A DNA stretch of 64,000 nt, taken from contig JAWQUS010000004.1 of the NCBI GenBank assembly GCA_036365455.1, forward strand, positions 1,247,501-1,311,500, given 5' to 3'. Below, one piece after another: positions 20,801-35,800 of this stretch (positions are counted from its first letter, which is position 1; each line of letters starts with the position of its first letter). The notes below the pieces were generated by a model. That model did no database searches and was not told the DNA's origin. It was given only the letters and a program-made list of their open reading frames with translations. Position numbers and translations under genes: made by a program. Source of the stretch: Macrosoma leucophasiata (Eukaryota > Arthropoda > Insecta > Lepidoptera > Hedylidae).

Positions 20801-23800
20801 GTGAGCGAACGATGCAGTTTCTGCGGCAACTTGCATTTCTTTAATGCCATTGTAATCACCAGCAGGTATAGTAGATCTGCGAGTAGATGCTTCATATGGA
20901 ATGGTCGCTTTAGTTGGAACGTTTCCAAAGTTGTTAGAAATTAGTTGTACCAAGTTCTTTCTTCTCTTCTCAAATGCTGTGGTGGCTTGGGTTCTTTGTG
21001 TTGGGTTGACATCGAATAGGGATTGGAAACTCCTGGCTGTGGGTGCGTTGCTCTGTGTGGTTTCGCTCTGCAGTCTCTGTCTATGTCTTAGTAATCTTTC
21101 AGTAGTGCTTGGGACATTGACGGGCGCTCGTCTGGATTCAGCTCGTATATTGGTGTCAGCTCCAATCTGTTGTAAATCGGGGTTCTTGCTTAAGCTTTGA
21201 GTGACCTTCTGTGACTTCTTCTGCTCGCTGGAGTAGTATTCCACGCTGGATTCGTATAGAGCGGGTGCTGAAGCGCAGTCCACCTTGAACCACCAGTCAC
21301 AGATGAGGTGGGACTGGCTGAAGATGGTCCCGTTGGGGCACAGGAATGAGATTTTGCGGGATGTGTCGCAGATATGGAAAACCTGTAATTGAGAATTAAA
21401 AGTTGTGTGAATTTAAATTCTGACTATGACTACTAGCTAAAAATAACTTTAGGGGTTTTCGAATTAGAATCTGTCCGCAGCTTAGATACTCTTGGTACTA
21501 GAGAGATGAAACTCGTAGATTCAAAAAAGTTATGGCGCATCTAAACGTAAATGTTTTTTTTTTAAATGAGAGGTTTAAAATATATGTGTGTAACGAAATT
21601 AAAAGAAAAACTATCACGTCTCTAAACCTACTGAAGAAATGTACCTACTTGGATCAACGGAACCCTATATTACGCATGGCCCGACACGTACTTGGCTGTT
21701 TTTTATCTGAGGAATATCTCCACCATTCACCAGAATGTTAAAGGAAAGTGTAGGTACATACCTGACAATCAGTTTCCAAGTCAGCGTAGTAACCAGTTGG
21801 TACGTTCTTGCAGTTGAAGCCGGTGTTCGGGATGTTGGGGAGCGCTGGGAAGTCCACGCCCGCTTTGCCAATCACACCTGCAATTTTTTAAAATTACGGT
21901 TAAAAACCGGTTTCAAACTAGGTTCTCATTTATGACCCTGTAATAAGTAGGTAGGTGCCTAATAATAATTAATCGAAAGCGTTTGGACGCGACGACTCCG
22001 TCGCCCTTTCGTGGAGGAGTATTCTATTGCTAGAGCAGTGAATCAACCAAACTATGGCGGACAAATCATTTCAATAGGTAGTAAATTTAATAATGTGGGA
22101 TGGGAAGCAGCGCCCTGAGATAAAACTACCGCCACTACGATCGCCTATCCGCCTGCCAAGTATATCGATTCTGGCATATCCCCCTTATCCAATGGCCGAT
22201 GTCCTCCGCTGGACCAAAGACTCCCCGGGCTTTGGTCCAGTAGTGGACATCTTTCGGCTAAAATGATGATGATACCTTGATGTTCAACAAGGTCCAGGTC
22301 AGACTGGGTGTTGGGTATGAGCCGCTTGACGAGCGCCTTGCCCTCGGTGTAGTGCTCGAAGCCGGCCGCGCCCATCGCCTGCGCTAACGCTTGCAGCGAC
22401 TCAGCACTCGGCTCCGGCGCATACAGCTCTGGCGTCGTGTCCTGCCAAGTTTATGTTTATTTTAGCAGATTATTTGTAAAAAAACTACAGTAATATATAT
22501 TGACTTCAAAAATCAGATAGCCGAAACTCTAAAAAAGTGAGATTAACAAATTGGTTGCCTGTAAAATTGGTTTACGGACGATAATTTTAAGAAATAAAGA
22601 AAAGCTACGCTCAGTCTGCACGTGACACTTTTAGGTGCGTGCTGCCGGCGTTTATCGATTTACGATGTAAGACGTTATCACATCAATAACAAAATGCATC
22701 CCTCCTAGTGAGTTACTATCCTAGAAACATAACAACTTAGGTCTCAGGGGTGGCAACGCATCTGGATTTGACCTCTAGTTTCTAGATCTCTTTAGGCTAC
22801 ATCCACCCGAAACAAATATTTGTAGGCCATACAAATATTTGTCCCAGTACGGGAATCGAATCCGTGAGCTTCGGTTGAAACGATCGTCACATACCGCGGG
22901 ACCAAGTGGCTCGTCAGACGGTCTAGACTTCTAAACTAAGAAGATTTTGGGAGGAGCCTTGAAGTCTGAAGATTTTAATAGTACAAAGAATTAACTAAAG
23001 ACAAGTAGATGTCAACAAAGGAAATTTGTTTGCACAAACAACAAATGTTAGGTATACTTTATAGGTTAACTCAGGGTAGCGGGTTTGATCCCTGCTCTGC
23101 TCGAGGATTTCCTCATTCCCTGGGCCTATCTGCCCCACAAGCATCGTGGCGTGGCGTGGTCGTTAACGGGATGCTTTTCCTTTTTTTATGAACAAAAAAA
23201 AGGACAAAAAACAAAAAAAAAACAAACAAATTTTGTTTTTGGTTTTAGGTGAGGCTAGGTAGATAGAGGCCATTGCACCCGCGCGAAGCCGAGGCGGGCC
23301 GCTAGTCTATACTTATAATAAATCTGTAGAAGTGTAAATTCTGTACTTTAAAAATATTGAAAATACCAGGGGATGTTATTAGATCGATACCGAACACAAA
23401 TATGTGATTAGAATTTTTTTTGTATGTCTGTCTGTCTGTCTGTTTGTTCAAGCATCACATAAAAACTACCGGTCCGATTACAATGAAACTTGGTATGATT
23501 ATACTTTAACCTTTGGCGCACAACACTGGGTACTTTTTATCCCGAAAAAATGTCTGTTTGTCTGAGTGTTTGTGTACGCTAATATCAGAAACGGCTTATT
23601 CGATTTGCAGTTTTGACTAATATATTGTGGTAAGTTTCACTTAACATTTAGTGTTTGTTAGTTTAGTATTTCTGAACCGATTCACATGAAGAATCGGTTC
23701 AGAAATAAAAAAGTAATGTCAATTTAAAGAATCGTATTGAATATTTTTAAGCTACTCTGTATCTTAGTTCTATATTTTAGGGAGTTGCGTACCTAATAGG

Positions 23801-26800
23801 TAAGTACGGACCCTACGAATAACTAATCCTGCGCTGTCTGTCTGTCTGTCCGTCCGTTCGTCTGTCTGTCACCAGGCTATATCTCAAAAATAGTGATAGC
23901 TAGAAAGCTAACATTTTCACAAATTATGTATTTCTGTTACCGCTATAATGTAGACGCTTAAAATTTTCACAGAATTTTTAGGTCTTATGTTGTTTTGCAG
24001 CTTCGATTATAAATCTATATACATACAAATAAATAAAATTGGAGTGTCTGTTTGTAATATTAAAATAACCACTTTTTACAAAACGCATATGTATGTATAC
24101 ACGGTACATATACCAAAACAACATTTTTTTTCAATTTTTGTCTGTCTGTCTGTCTGTTTGGCGGGGCTAATCTTGGGAACGACTTGACCGATTTTGACGG
24201 GACTTTCACTGGCAGATAGCTGATGTGATAAGGAGTAACTTAGGCTACTTTTATCTCTATATATCCATACACACATACAAATAAGTAGAATTGGAGTGTA
24301 TCCGACTTTGACGGGACTTCCACGGGTAGGTAGCTGATGTAACAAGATATCATATAATTTAGGCTACTATTATCTCCATACATCCATACATACATACATA
24401 CCTACATTCAAATAAATAGAATTGGAGTGTATCCGACTTTGACGGGACTTCCATGGGTAGGTAGCTGTGTAACAAGGAGTAACTTAGGCTACTTTTATCT
24501 CCATACATACATACATACCTACACACAAATAAGAAGAATTGGAGTGTCTTCGACTTTGACGGGACTTTCACTGGCAGATAGCTGATGTGATAAGGAGTAA
24601 CTTAGGCTACTTTTATCTCCATACAACCATACATACATACATAACTACATTATTTTTTTTAATGTAATGGAAGTGGCAAACAAGCATGCAGTTCACATTG
24701 ATGTTAAGTGATGACTGCAGCCTATAGACACCCACACAAAGACCAAGGTCAAAATGCAAATGCGTTACCACTCCTGAGGCCTAAGGTGTTATGCCTCTGT
24801 GCTGGAAATTACAGGGCCGTACATTACCACCTGACCGGAACACGATAGTGCTGAACACTACCATTTAGCGGCAAGTAGGTAAATCTGGTAATGCGGTGGT
24901 GCTTACGCCCGCGAGCTCCGTCACTGGAGCTCTACCACCAGTAAAACACATAGATACAAATACATAGCGGGACTTTCACTCGCAGATAGCTGATGTAATA
25001 AGGATTTTTTTTTTTTTTTTTTTGGTCGGTCTTTGTGTAGGCGGCCTGTCTCGAGACGGCACTAGTCTACTTCACCGGGCAATCGGCGAGCGCAGAAGGC
25101 GCTCCAGCCTAAAAGTTAGCGCAACTGCCTAAGGGTGACCCATGCGGGTCCGTGCCTCGGCTTAGGACGTTGCGGAGAGACATATGAGACATATGCGATT
25201 ATGGGCGGTGCAACTTTCGCTCTACTCCATTCGGTTGGTGATAACCGGAATGTCATCGGCCTCGCGGGGCCGGAGATAGGGTCGGGATGTAATAAGGAGT
25301 AACTTACGCTACTTTTATACTAGCTGCGCCCACGACTTCGTCCGGGTAGATACCTACTGAACAATCATATTTTTTCTCACGTAGACGAAGTCGCGGGCAC
25401 AGTTAGTTAGTAATAAATTGTTTACCTTTTTTCGTTGTGCTCGTGATCTCGTTGCCTCGCTTGTATGGATTGAATCTGAAATGTTAAAGATGTTATATTT
25501 TAATATTTATTTGATAAATATCTACTAGCCGACCCGGCAAACGTCATTCTGTCCTACAATAAACGTTGCAGCTATTTCCGAACAAAGAATTAAAAATAAT
25601 AACAGGCCATATTCGGTGTGACGGTGTGAGCAACGCGTTTGAATTAAAGGAGATGTTGCAAAAATGTATGGACCTCCGGCCATGTATTGTACACAATATA
25701 ATTAACAGGCAAAATCAATATGAAAACGTTTTTTACTGCATATTTTCACTTATTTAGCTTTGTTTGCAGTTACAAAACATTATTTGCAGTTAGAATTGCA
25801 ACTCAAAACCAACATGGCGAATAAGGCAAGCGATGTCATTTTGACAAATTCCACTAATAATCGATACTAATCTATTTCCAATTTTAAAAAAATCATCGGA
25901 ACTTCTTTAAATTGATCGATTCGATACAACGTTTTTTTTGTCAATTTGTGATGCACTAGTAAGAAACAGATAGCATTACTTTTGTTTATCTACATAGGTT
26001 AGATCCCAAGCGTTGGCTGTATCGCCGCCATGTTGAACATAGTTGAAAATAATAAAATCGTTTGAATTAAATGTGGTTGTAACTCTAAAATATGTTCTTG
26101 AATAAATTAATAGTATTTTTTTCGGTTTCTTCTTTAATTTACCCATTTTTTGAGATAGTGTACGAACCGGAGCCGAGCTTGCAACATCTCCTTTATTTTC
26201 ATGCGCGTTATTTCTCGTGCAGCTTCTAAGGCATTCATTTTAATTGTGTAGTGTAGTATAATAAACTAATGTGCATATGTAAATAATGTAAGCAAAAGTG
26301 TTTAATTTGTTAAGGACTGTATTGGTCTACATAGCTTTGCAATTACCGCATTGTAAGTGACATTTTTTTTTAAGTAATGGGTGTAGTAAACTATCCCTAA
26401 AAGATAGATATGGGACTTAAGCGCATGAGATTCATGACAACGATAGATCAATATCTTTTCAATACACAAACACCTGTAATACAATGTCACATGGTCTCTA
26501 TCCATTGTAATAGAGGACACGCGACGGCTTTTTGTGATGAATGAGCCTTAAAAAAGTGAGAACTATGAAGTTTATAATAACTTCGGTCTGTAATTGTTTT
26601 TAGTTTTGCAAAATGATTAAATATTTCTACTTAAATGTTTATTGTTTTTGTGCAGGAGCAGGGTTTGTTCGTTTCTTGTGTGTATCTTCACGCCAGGTCC
26701 CTAACGGGGTAGGCAGAGAGTGTAGAGCGTCAGACATCCCCGTTCTGACAAACTTCTCGTGCCTCGTCTACCTTCATCATTCTCTTCATACATGCACGCC

Positions 26801-29800
26801 GATTCCTAAGACTTTTGATCCCACCATCAGACAGAACTCGACCTATTTGGTCATGGTTTTTTTTTTTTTTTTTTTGTAATGTAAGTGGCAAACAAGCATG
26901 CAGTTCACATTGATGTTAAGTGATGACTGCAGCCTATAGACACCCACATGAAGACCAAGGCCAAAATGCAGATGCGTTACCACTCCTGAGGCCTAAGGTG
27001 TTATGCCTCTGTGCCGGAAATTACAGGGCCGTACATTAATGGTAGGTCAGCCTTGGTCTTCCTGGGCCTCTGCAACCATCCACATTCGCATTGTATATCT
27101 GTTTAGTCATTCGCTCATTCGACATTCTTTCTATATGCCCGAACCATCGGAGCATGCCTTTTTTCATTTTTACACCTTTCGTTTCATTTTTTGCCTTTCG
27201 TTTCTTGCTTAAATATAATACCTAACTTATGTCGAATAGTAGTATTGTTCTCTTCCAGTAGAAGAAAATTCTTCCGCTTCACATCCCGACGCCATTATGC
27301 TTGCTAGTAGGGATAAATTGCATAAAAAAACGCTTACAACCATGTCTCTGGAACATGTTAACGGTGCAACTGCCACTGGCTATGGTGATTATATTATTAT
27401 TATGCTACAGCTCTCACTTTCCATTTTTTTTTATGTAATAAAAGTGGGAAACAAGCGTGCAGTTCTAGCCTAGAACTATCGTCTAACGAACTATTTACTG
27501 GTGGTAGAGCTCCAGTGACAGAGCTCGCGGGCGTAGGCACCACCGCATTACCTGATTTACTTGCCGCTAAATGGTAGTGTTCAGCACTATCGTGTTCCGG
27601 TCAGGTGGTAATGTACGGCCCTGTAATTTCCGGCAAAGAGGCATAACACCTTAGGCCTCAGGAGTGGTAACGCATTTGCATTTTGACTTTGGTCTTTGTG
27701 TGGGTGTCTATAGGCTGCAGTCATCACTTAACATCAATGTGAACTGCATGCTTGTTTGCCACTTCAAATACATAAAAAAAAAAAAAAATAATAATCGTCG
27801 CTCAGGTCTGTCATCGACGACAGGTACACAGGACGACAGGGCCTCGAGGTACTTCCTCCTGCCCGGGCGGGCCTGCCCTCGACTCAGCGAGGGCGTGAAT
27901 CCATTTCTTGGGATGGGGGCGCCGTGCACGCTAAGACTCACCGGGGTTTTTTTTTTATATATTTTTTATTTTAAGCGTGCAGTTCACATTCATGTTTAGT
28001 GATGACTGGAGTCTATAAACAACTACACGAAGACCAAGGTCAAAATGCAGATGCGTTGCCACTCCTGAGGCCTAAGGTGTTATGCCTCTGTGCCGGAAAT
28101 TACAGGGCCGTACATTACCACCTGACCGGAACACGATAGTGCTGAACACTACCATTTAGCGGCAAGTATATTAGGTAATGCGGTGGTGCCTACGCCCGCG
28201 AGCTCCGTCACTGGAGCTCTACACAAAAAAAATCCATTGATGTTAACTGTATAGTATACTTAGGTATACTTGATTGCCATACAACATAAAAAAACTGATA
28301 TGTTCTTAGACTCTCGCGAGCTATACTCACTGAGATAACACTATTTTTACGGGTTTATCTCGTGGGTGTATATGAATTTAATATGATTTTTATAATCAAT
28401 GATTTTCAGCGGATAGTTTTAAGGAACACATTTTGAAAAGACCCTACTGAGTTTTGTTTTGGCAGGTTTTTTCTCAGTAATGTGGGCTTTGGAACTCTGC
28501 CAGTGAATGACAAAGAATGTCCCATATTTTTTTGTTTAGTCTTATCTTGCCGTTTGTAAAAGAAAGTATGGAACATTCTGTTGATACCCATTTTGATCAT
28601 TAAGTATTTTTGGACTATCATTTATTTTATTTTGTTTACTTTGACATATTAATCAACGTATCAGTTGTTATTCGCTTTAATTTTATATTTGTAATTTGAC
28701 CTATCACAAGCAAATTCTATTATTTCCAAGTGATTAAATGAATTTTTGAGTTTGAGTTTGAGTTTGGTCCTGGACACACTAAGTTGATATTTGTCTGAAG
28801 TTGGTATTTGTTGCAGCTGCCTCCATCGATTTCTTAAATGCCTTGCTAATAAAAAAAACACAGGGCAATACGGGCCACCAGCCGCGGCGGACCGGAGGGG
28901 AGTAGCCATACTAGCCGTATTCAGGCTTGCTTTCCCCTCTGTCAAAGTACAAGTGCAAGTGGTCCTATGCCTGTCGCCGAGATGTTTAAATGTCTGTGTG
29001 AAATTGTTTATGTATTTTGTTAAAGTCAAGGCACGTGAAGGTGTGAGTTTCGAGCTAATAGACGATTTTTGTTGTTTTTGTGTGTGTGTCACACAAATTC
29101 CTCCCCGCAAAAATGACAAACTGTTTTGGTTTTGCATCGGTCGTTAACGCTATGGCTACTCCCCTCCGGTCGGCCGGTGGCCCGTGTTGCTCTATGAAAA
29201 AAAACTCGATTTCATGTTCAAGAGTTCCTTGTGCTAAACGACAAAGCTCACTATTGCTCCATAACAATGCATTATCAAACAGAATAAACGTTTATAGCCT
29301 ACATAGATCAATGTGATTATAGAAAGGATAAATACCTATTAAACAATTGCTCAATGACACTTGAAGTAGAAAGAGCGCGTGGGCAGATAATCCATTCAAT
29401 ATTAATCAGGATAAAGCTTTCTTCAAACAAGCGATACAATGACATGTTCGCATATTGCTCACACTTACATTCCGCTTGTTAGTCTTGTTACACTTTCGGC
29501 AGTGATTCTCAAACATTATGTCTCGTTTTCTATGCTTTCATAATATATTTTTTATGTAATGAAGGAAGCAAACAAGCCTGAAGCCTAACTGTGCCTAATC
29601 TGTTATACGTCTGTGCCAGAAATCATAGTGCCGTAAGCACATTACCATCTGCCCATAACACATTATCGCTAAACCCAGCCATTTAGTGTTAGTTCGAGTC
29701 TCGCCTGAAGTCAAATTTTTCTTTCCATTTTTCTTTAAAAATAAAATATAATACACAAGCATGTGTTAATGCGAAATAATATAAAAACAAATAAACACTT

Positions 29801-32800
29801 CAACCGAGAGACCGCCACTGCTGGACAAAGCCTTCCCCTAGGATGCTTAATAGTGTTATGCGTTGATAGGAGAGAATATTTTATAATCGCCACGTTTGAA
29901 ATGCGATTGGTGATAGCAGTATAGTAGGGGCAGCTTCCTCTCTCTAGAGACAAAAAATAGCCCAATTTACAGCAACGCCACCATCATGGTTTGATTGTCT
30001 GTGACAGCGCAGGGGGAAGAATTCTCCTCCATTATGGTGAGGTAGTCACATCCCGACGCCTAATTGGAGCTAGAGCTCCTAGATTTACTCCTAGATGAAT
30101 TGAATGAGCCACCAATTTCCACCACTCAAGGGTCAAGGACGCTTCAGTTATACTTATTGAGATGTTGGAAAATGCGCTCAAACCAAGCTCTTATCCGAAA
30201 TTCAGATGATTTGGCAATGAAGTGAGATAGTAGCGAATTACTAATTGTTTTTAAAGGGCTGCCCTACGGGCGCGTCTTTTATTAGACAACTCAGATTTGG
30301 TCCAGATACTCAACAGGGTGCATGCTGTCCCTATATCGTCAATTAGACGAGCTCGAGTAACTGCAAGAATCCCCCCTTGGACTAGCCTTTTTTCACGAGG
30401 TGGAAATGCCACTGCATTCAACCGACTTTTTGGGGGGAGAGTCGGGATATGAGGACCTACTATAGAACCCAGTAAGAAATCGGCTACGTAGAGTATTATG
30501 TCTGTTGCACACTGCTTACGTAAGCACTGACAGTCCGATATTGGTCAAAACTTGATCAATATGGTCGACAAACGTGAAATAGGTATGGTTCGAAAGAGAT
30601 AACGCTCTACAGCCCCGAAATAAGCCGAAATCTCCTTCCTAAGGTCGATGTGCAATCATTCTTGTTGGCGTACTATCTTCGACATTAATTTTGACAATCA
30701 CTGTCACAGATAAATCGTCCAAGAGTTATTGTATCGATTTACAATGAGCATAACATAATGGGACCTGTCTCTACTTTCTAATGTTAATCGCCATTGTAAT
30801 GTTAAGATCCGACTATGAGAATCGGTTCACAATACATTTTATTAATAGATGGGGCGGATATGCTTCCATCTATTTAAATGTTTATTGATTGTGACCTGAT
30901 GTGCAAGATAAACCTGTCAGGCGTGAGTCTTATTCGCGGAGATTTACGACTTGTGACTGATTATGGTAACAATAAAGTGTTTCTTTTCTATTATCTAACA
31001 TCGGGCGCGGAGGTATATTGTCGGTGAAATTCATAAAAAAGCCGGTAAAGTGCGAGTCGGACTCGCGTGCACAGGGTTTAAGGTGGCTGACAAGCATGCA
31101 GTTCATATGGATGTTAAGTGATGACTGCAGACATCTACACAAAAATAAAGTCAGAGGCGGCGTAAGGCATGGGCGGTGTTTGTTTTATTTTTATTTGAAG
31201 GTTGACAGTCAAGCACCTGATGGAAAGTGATCACCGTCGCCTATGAACATTTGCAACACCAGGGGAATTGCCAACGCATTGCCACTCTTTTGGCGCCATT
31301 TTTGAAGAACCCCATATTGTAGCACCTATGGAACACCTCAGAGGGAAGTTCGTTCCACAATTTACACGTTCTGGGCAAGAACGAACGTGAAAACCGCACC
31401 GTTGAGCACTGCCAGGTGTCCAGTCGGTGTGGGTGGAACTTCTCTCTTCTTTGTAATGTGTTATGGCTCCCCGCCGGTCCGCCGCGGCCGGTGGCCCGTG
31501 TTGCTCTGTGGCTTAAACACACATCTTTATTGTAGAATCTGCTTTTTTATAAATGCTTTCATGAAAAAAGTATGACGAACTATATCTATTTCATTAGCCA
31601 TGCTATGCCTATTTCACTCACACAAAAGATGCCGACGCATTGCTTCACCTATATTTAATATTGTGTCGTTTATCTAACATATTACATTAGAAAATAGCAA
31701 TATCATATCCTCAATAAAGTCGCATAAGCAAAAACCGCAAGACGCGTGCGCATATCGACACCTCCATCGAAGAAAGCAGTAACGTTCATTTTGTGATTTT
31801 CCAGATATGTCTTATTGTGTACCACATTAAAGCTTATTCCACAAAGTCATACTTCGAGTCATTACCTTCTTTGATGCGCGTGCGCTCATGACGTAACATT
31901 ATTACAGACAATGCATTTGAGGCGGCTCATATTGTAGCTAGGGATGAAACACAACGAGTAAATACAAGCTTACATACTCGATACTTTTCTTCTTACTTTA
32001 AGCATCGATACTTTGAATCTAAGTAGGTATCGGGTAGGAATATCGAATAAAGGGTCCAAAGTATCGAATAAAGGGTCAAAAGTATTTATATGTATATACT
32101 TTACTTTGTTAAAAAATTGCTTATCATAAATTAATATTTTAAAAGCATTCAAGCTGCTGCTGGTTCGCCGCGGCGGCCCGGAGGGGAGTAGCCATGTGTA
32201 GGCTTTCCCGTGTCAAAGTAGAAGCCCAAACGGTCCTATGCGTGTGATGAAAACCAGTTGCAGCCGGACTGCTCATTAGAATAAATCTAGTTGTGCGACT
32301 CAACTGACGTCCTAAAAAATGCTGATTTGCTCTGTTTTTTTTTTGCTGTAAAAAGATATCTGCCACATCAAATTTACAAAAAGATGGCGTTACCTTTCAT
32401 ATGTAAGTAATTTTTATTCATAAAATTATTATTTGATTTTTAAAAACTCAAAAATGCGATAATATCGCTTGCGATGTTTCTGACTGTTTTAAAAACACAG
32501 TCGGGCGGACTGGTAGGTGTACCTCATACGATACACGGATCGGTCGAGCGACTGATTCGAGTTTGATTCCGAAAAGCCGCTGTCGCCGAGATGGTTAATT
32601 TAAATGCGTGTGTAAAATTATTTATGAATTTTGACAGAGTAAATGTGTAAGTTTTGTGGTAATAAACGATTTTCGTTGTACGTGTTTTCGTCACACAAAT
32701 CCCCCCCCGCAAAAAATGACGGACTGTTATGTATCGGTAATAAACGCTATGGCTACTCCCCTACGGTCGGCCGGTGGCCCGTTTTGCTCTATGCTAACGA

Positions 32801-35800
32801 TATACCTCGATGGTATCGTTTCATTTCATCCCAATATCCCTAATTACATCACTTACGTGGAAGGGGAATGTAAATAGAGTTCATAACTCACGTCACATTT
32901 ATAATAGAAGTTGTCGACAAAAATTCAAATTAAAAAAAAAAATCAAATCATTTATTTCAAATTGGTCTACAAGGACACTTTTGCATTGTCGGGTTATAAG
33001 GTACCTAGAGAGAATGACTTATGATAATAATCCAATAGGTATTAATAAATACATACCAATAATAATATTTATTTTATTTAAAGAAAAATGGAAAGAAAAA
33101 TTTGACTTCAGGCGAGACTCGAACTCGCGGCCTACTGGGAATCTAGTCCAGCCGCTCTTCAAATTGAGCTACTGAAGTCCTATCTATCGCCATCTATTGC
33201 CGAACCATGCTAGTTAGGCAATAGATGGCGCTGCTGCTACCATAAAGCAATGCAATAAATGTGAAGGAAAGATTTGACAAATCGGGCAGGACTTCAGTAG
33301 CTCAATTGGAAGAGCGGCTGGACTAGATTCCCAGTAGGCCGCGAGTTCGAGTCTCGCCTGAAGTCAAATTTTTCTTTGCATTTTTCTTTAAATAAAATAT
33401 ATTTCACAAGCATGTGTTAATGCGAAATAATATAAAACAATAATAATATATCACCAATACGTGAATTTTTACTGATGGTAGAGCTCCAGTGACGGAGCTC
33501 GCGGGCGTAGGCACCACCGCATTACCTAATATACTTGCTGCTAAATGGTAGTGTTCAGCACTATCGTGTTCCGGTCAGGTGGTAATGTACGGCCCTGTAA
33601 TTTCCGGCACAGAGGCATAACACCTTAGGCCTCAGGAGTGGTAACGCATCTGCATTTTGATCGTGGTCTTTGTGTGGGTGTCTATAGGCTGCAGTCATCA
33701 CTTAACATCAATGTGAACTGCATGCTTGTATGCCACTTCCATTACATTAAAAAAAAAATAATAACAAATTTTTCAATTCCTTCATAGAAGAAAAAGAAAA
33801 ATCTGTTCGTCATAATCATAGTCATTCACTTAGCAGAGTTCCAAGTGCAGGCACTACTGAGAAGAACTCCGCTACCCAACAAATTCAGCGTGATGCTCTT
33901 TTGGGTATTTCTATTTTTTCGTGCAAAACACGTGTCGGTGAGAATAAAACCTAAACTAAATAAGCCTCAGCTATCAAATATTTTTTATATTGTTGGTATT
34001 TTTCGCATGTATATCGGCCACTGGAAAGGAATAATCTCAGATTGATTAAAAAAAGATAAAAATAAAAAACATGCCTAAATCTCACTATCACTGGTCAGAA
34101 ATCAATTTTTGTGAGTTGTAAGCAAATATCATGGAAATTTGGTGTATTGCTGCCCGTTATTGTGTTGATATTTGTAAATTAACTATCTAGCAATGAAAAG
34201 AATAAAGTAGAAAATGTATTACGTTTGTTATTTACATTTGCTGAGACAAAATAAGTTTGTCCAAAAAAAAAGCTCATTACCGTCGACTGAACTTGAAGTA
34301 AAAATATTTACCTGTTTGAACGCCTTAGTGATAGTGATAGTGATATTCCCTGCCTCTGTTCCCCTTTGAGCGATCCTAGCCCCGTTGACCAGTGAATAGA
34401 GAACAGGTCGGATGTTTGTAGTTTGGTGACAAAACAGGGACGAATACGAAATTATTGGGTGTGGTATGTTTTCTTTTCGATACCATCAGTGATATTTTAA
34501 ATATAAATTACATGTTCGGTGTTAACATGATACACTTTGAGTCTATGTGCTTTTTTAGTCTGCATTCTAAACATTTATCGGTTATTTAAGGAAAAAATCT
34601 AAAATAAGTGGTAAATCTCATTACCGTTCCTTTCATTACCATCATTTACCATTCGCTATTTGAAAAATGGTAATGATCATAAAATTATGGTAATGGAGAT
34701 TTGTTTGACAACGGAGCTATGCTACAAACGTAAGAAAGAAACAGGTAAATTAAAACAGAAAAAGACAAAATTGAAAGGGAGGGCGATGTAGTTATACACT
34801 ATAAACATTTAACTTCTCTAAAGACGACATTATCTCCCATGGAGGCTGAAGTACATATCGGATTTTCTGAAAACTATGGTGGTGTATATCATTCGATCAA
34901 GAAACCGGCATTTTGAGGCCGTATAATGCTTGCAGTAACAGTGAATGTAATAAAAATGACGCAAGGGCTAAATGGGCTCATCTGCGACCACTGCATGGCT
35001 TTATCCAAGAAATAGCGCCGCTGATTGACACACAATCACATATCATATTTAAGAGCCCATCAAACCTATATATGTAGGTTAGATCTATTACTTGGAATTA
35101 CTTAGAAGCGGGACACGGGATGGGAGCACCGGATGTGTTTGGGGTATTTTTGAAGAGCTTGCTGTAGATCTAATTTTGCGGCTGGGTAAAGATATTTATA
35201 GTCTTGAAATATTTTGGACACATGTAGGGAGGACATTCAAGGGCCTGGCAGGTCTATAAATTCAAGAACATATTTCTACGTTTTCTCAAAAGACACAGCT
35301 ACGCTCTCTGAAGGTCATGGTATTGTTAAATGACCAGAGAACTTGACGCATTGACAGCGTTTTAATAAATGACTGAACTTTGGGTGGAATTTATTTTACT
35401 AAAACATCAAGTTCTGAAACAGAAAGCCACTTAATGTTTTCGACTTTCTTTCCTACGTGTGTCTTCAACGCTACAAATATCTTAACGCAGACTCAAAATT
35501 TGATCTGCAGTCCTCTTCAAAAGTACACCAACCACATGAGGTGCTCCCATTTCCGCGTCCCGCTTCAAAGTAATTCCAGGTAATAGATCAGAGCTCTGGA
35601 AAATCTTGGTGTACTTAAACTTGGTTGACAAAATTAAATAACTTAAATCATGCATAAAGGCTTGATGGGCTATCAGATATGATATGTGATTGTGTATCAA
35701 TCAGCGGCGCTATTTCTTGGATATAGCCATGCGGTGGTCGCAGATAATCCCATATAACCCTTGCGTCGTGTTAACTGATACTGCAAGCATTATATGGCTT

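Noticed and set aside
24184..24652. CRISPR-like array
   Set aside because: Units of 119-130 bp without unique spacers, in an animal genome: a minisatellite.
27664..27999. 111-codon open frame
   Set aside because: Spans two family S copies and the spacer; not conserved between copies.
28661..29147. Overlapping 118- and 158-codon frames
   Set aside because: Both cross the TIR element at 28862-29197 and are not shared with its other copy.
33291..33365. Functional tRNA gene
   Set aside because: The acceptor, D and T arms fold, but the anticodon region has no 5-bp stem with a 7-nt loop, and the unit is part of a repeated palindrome.
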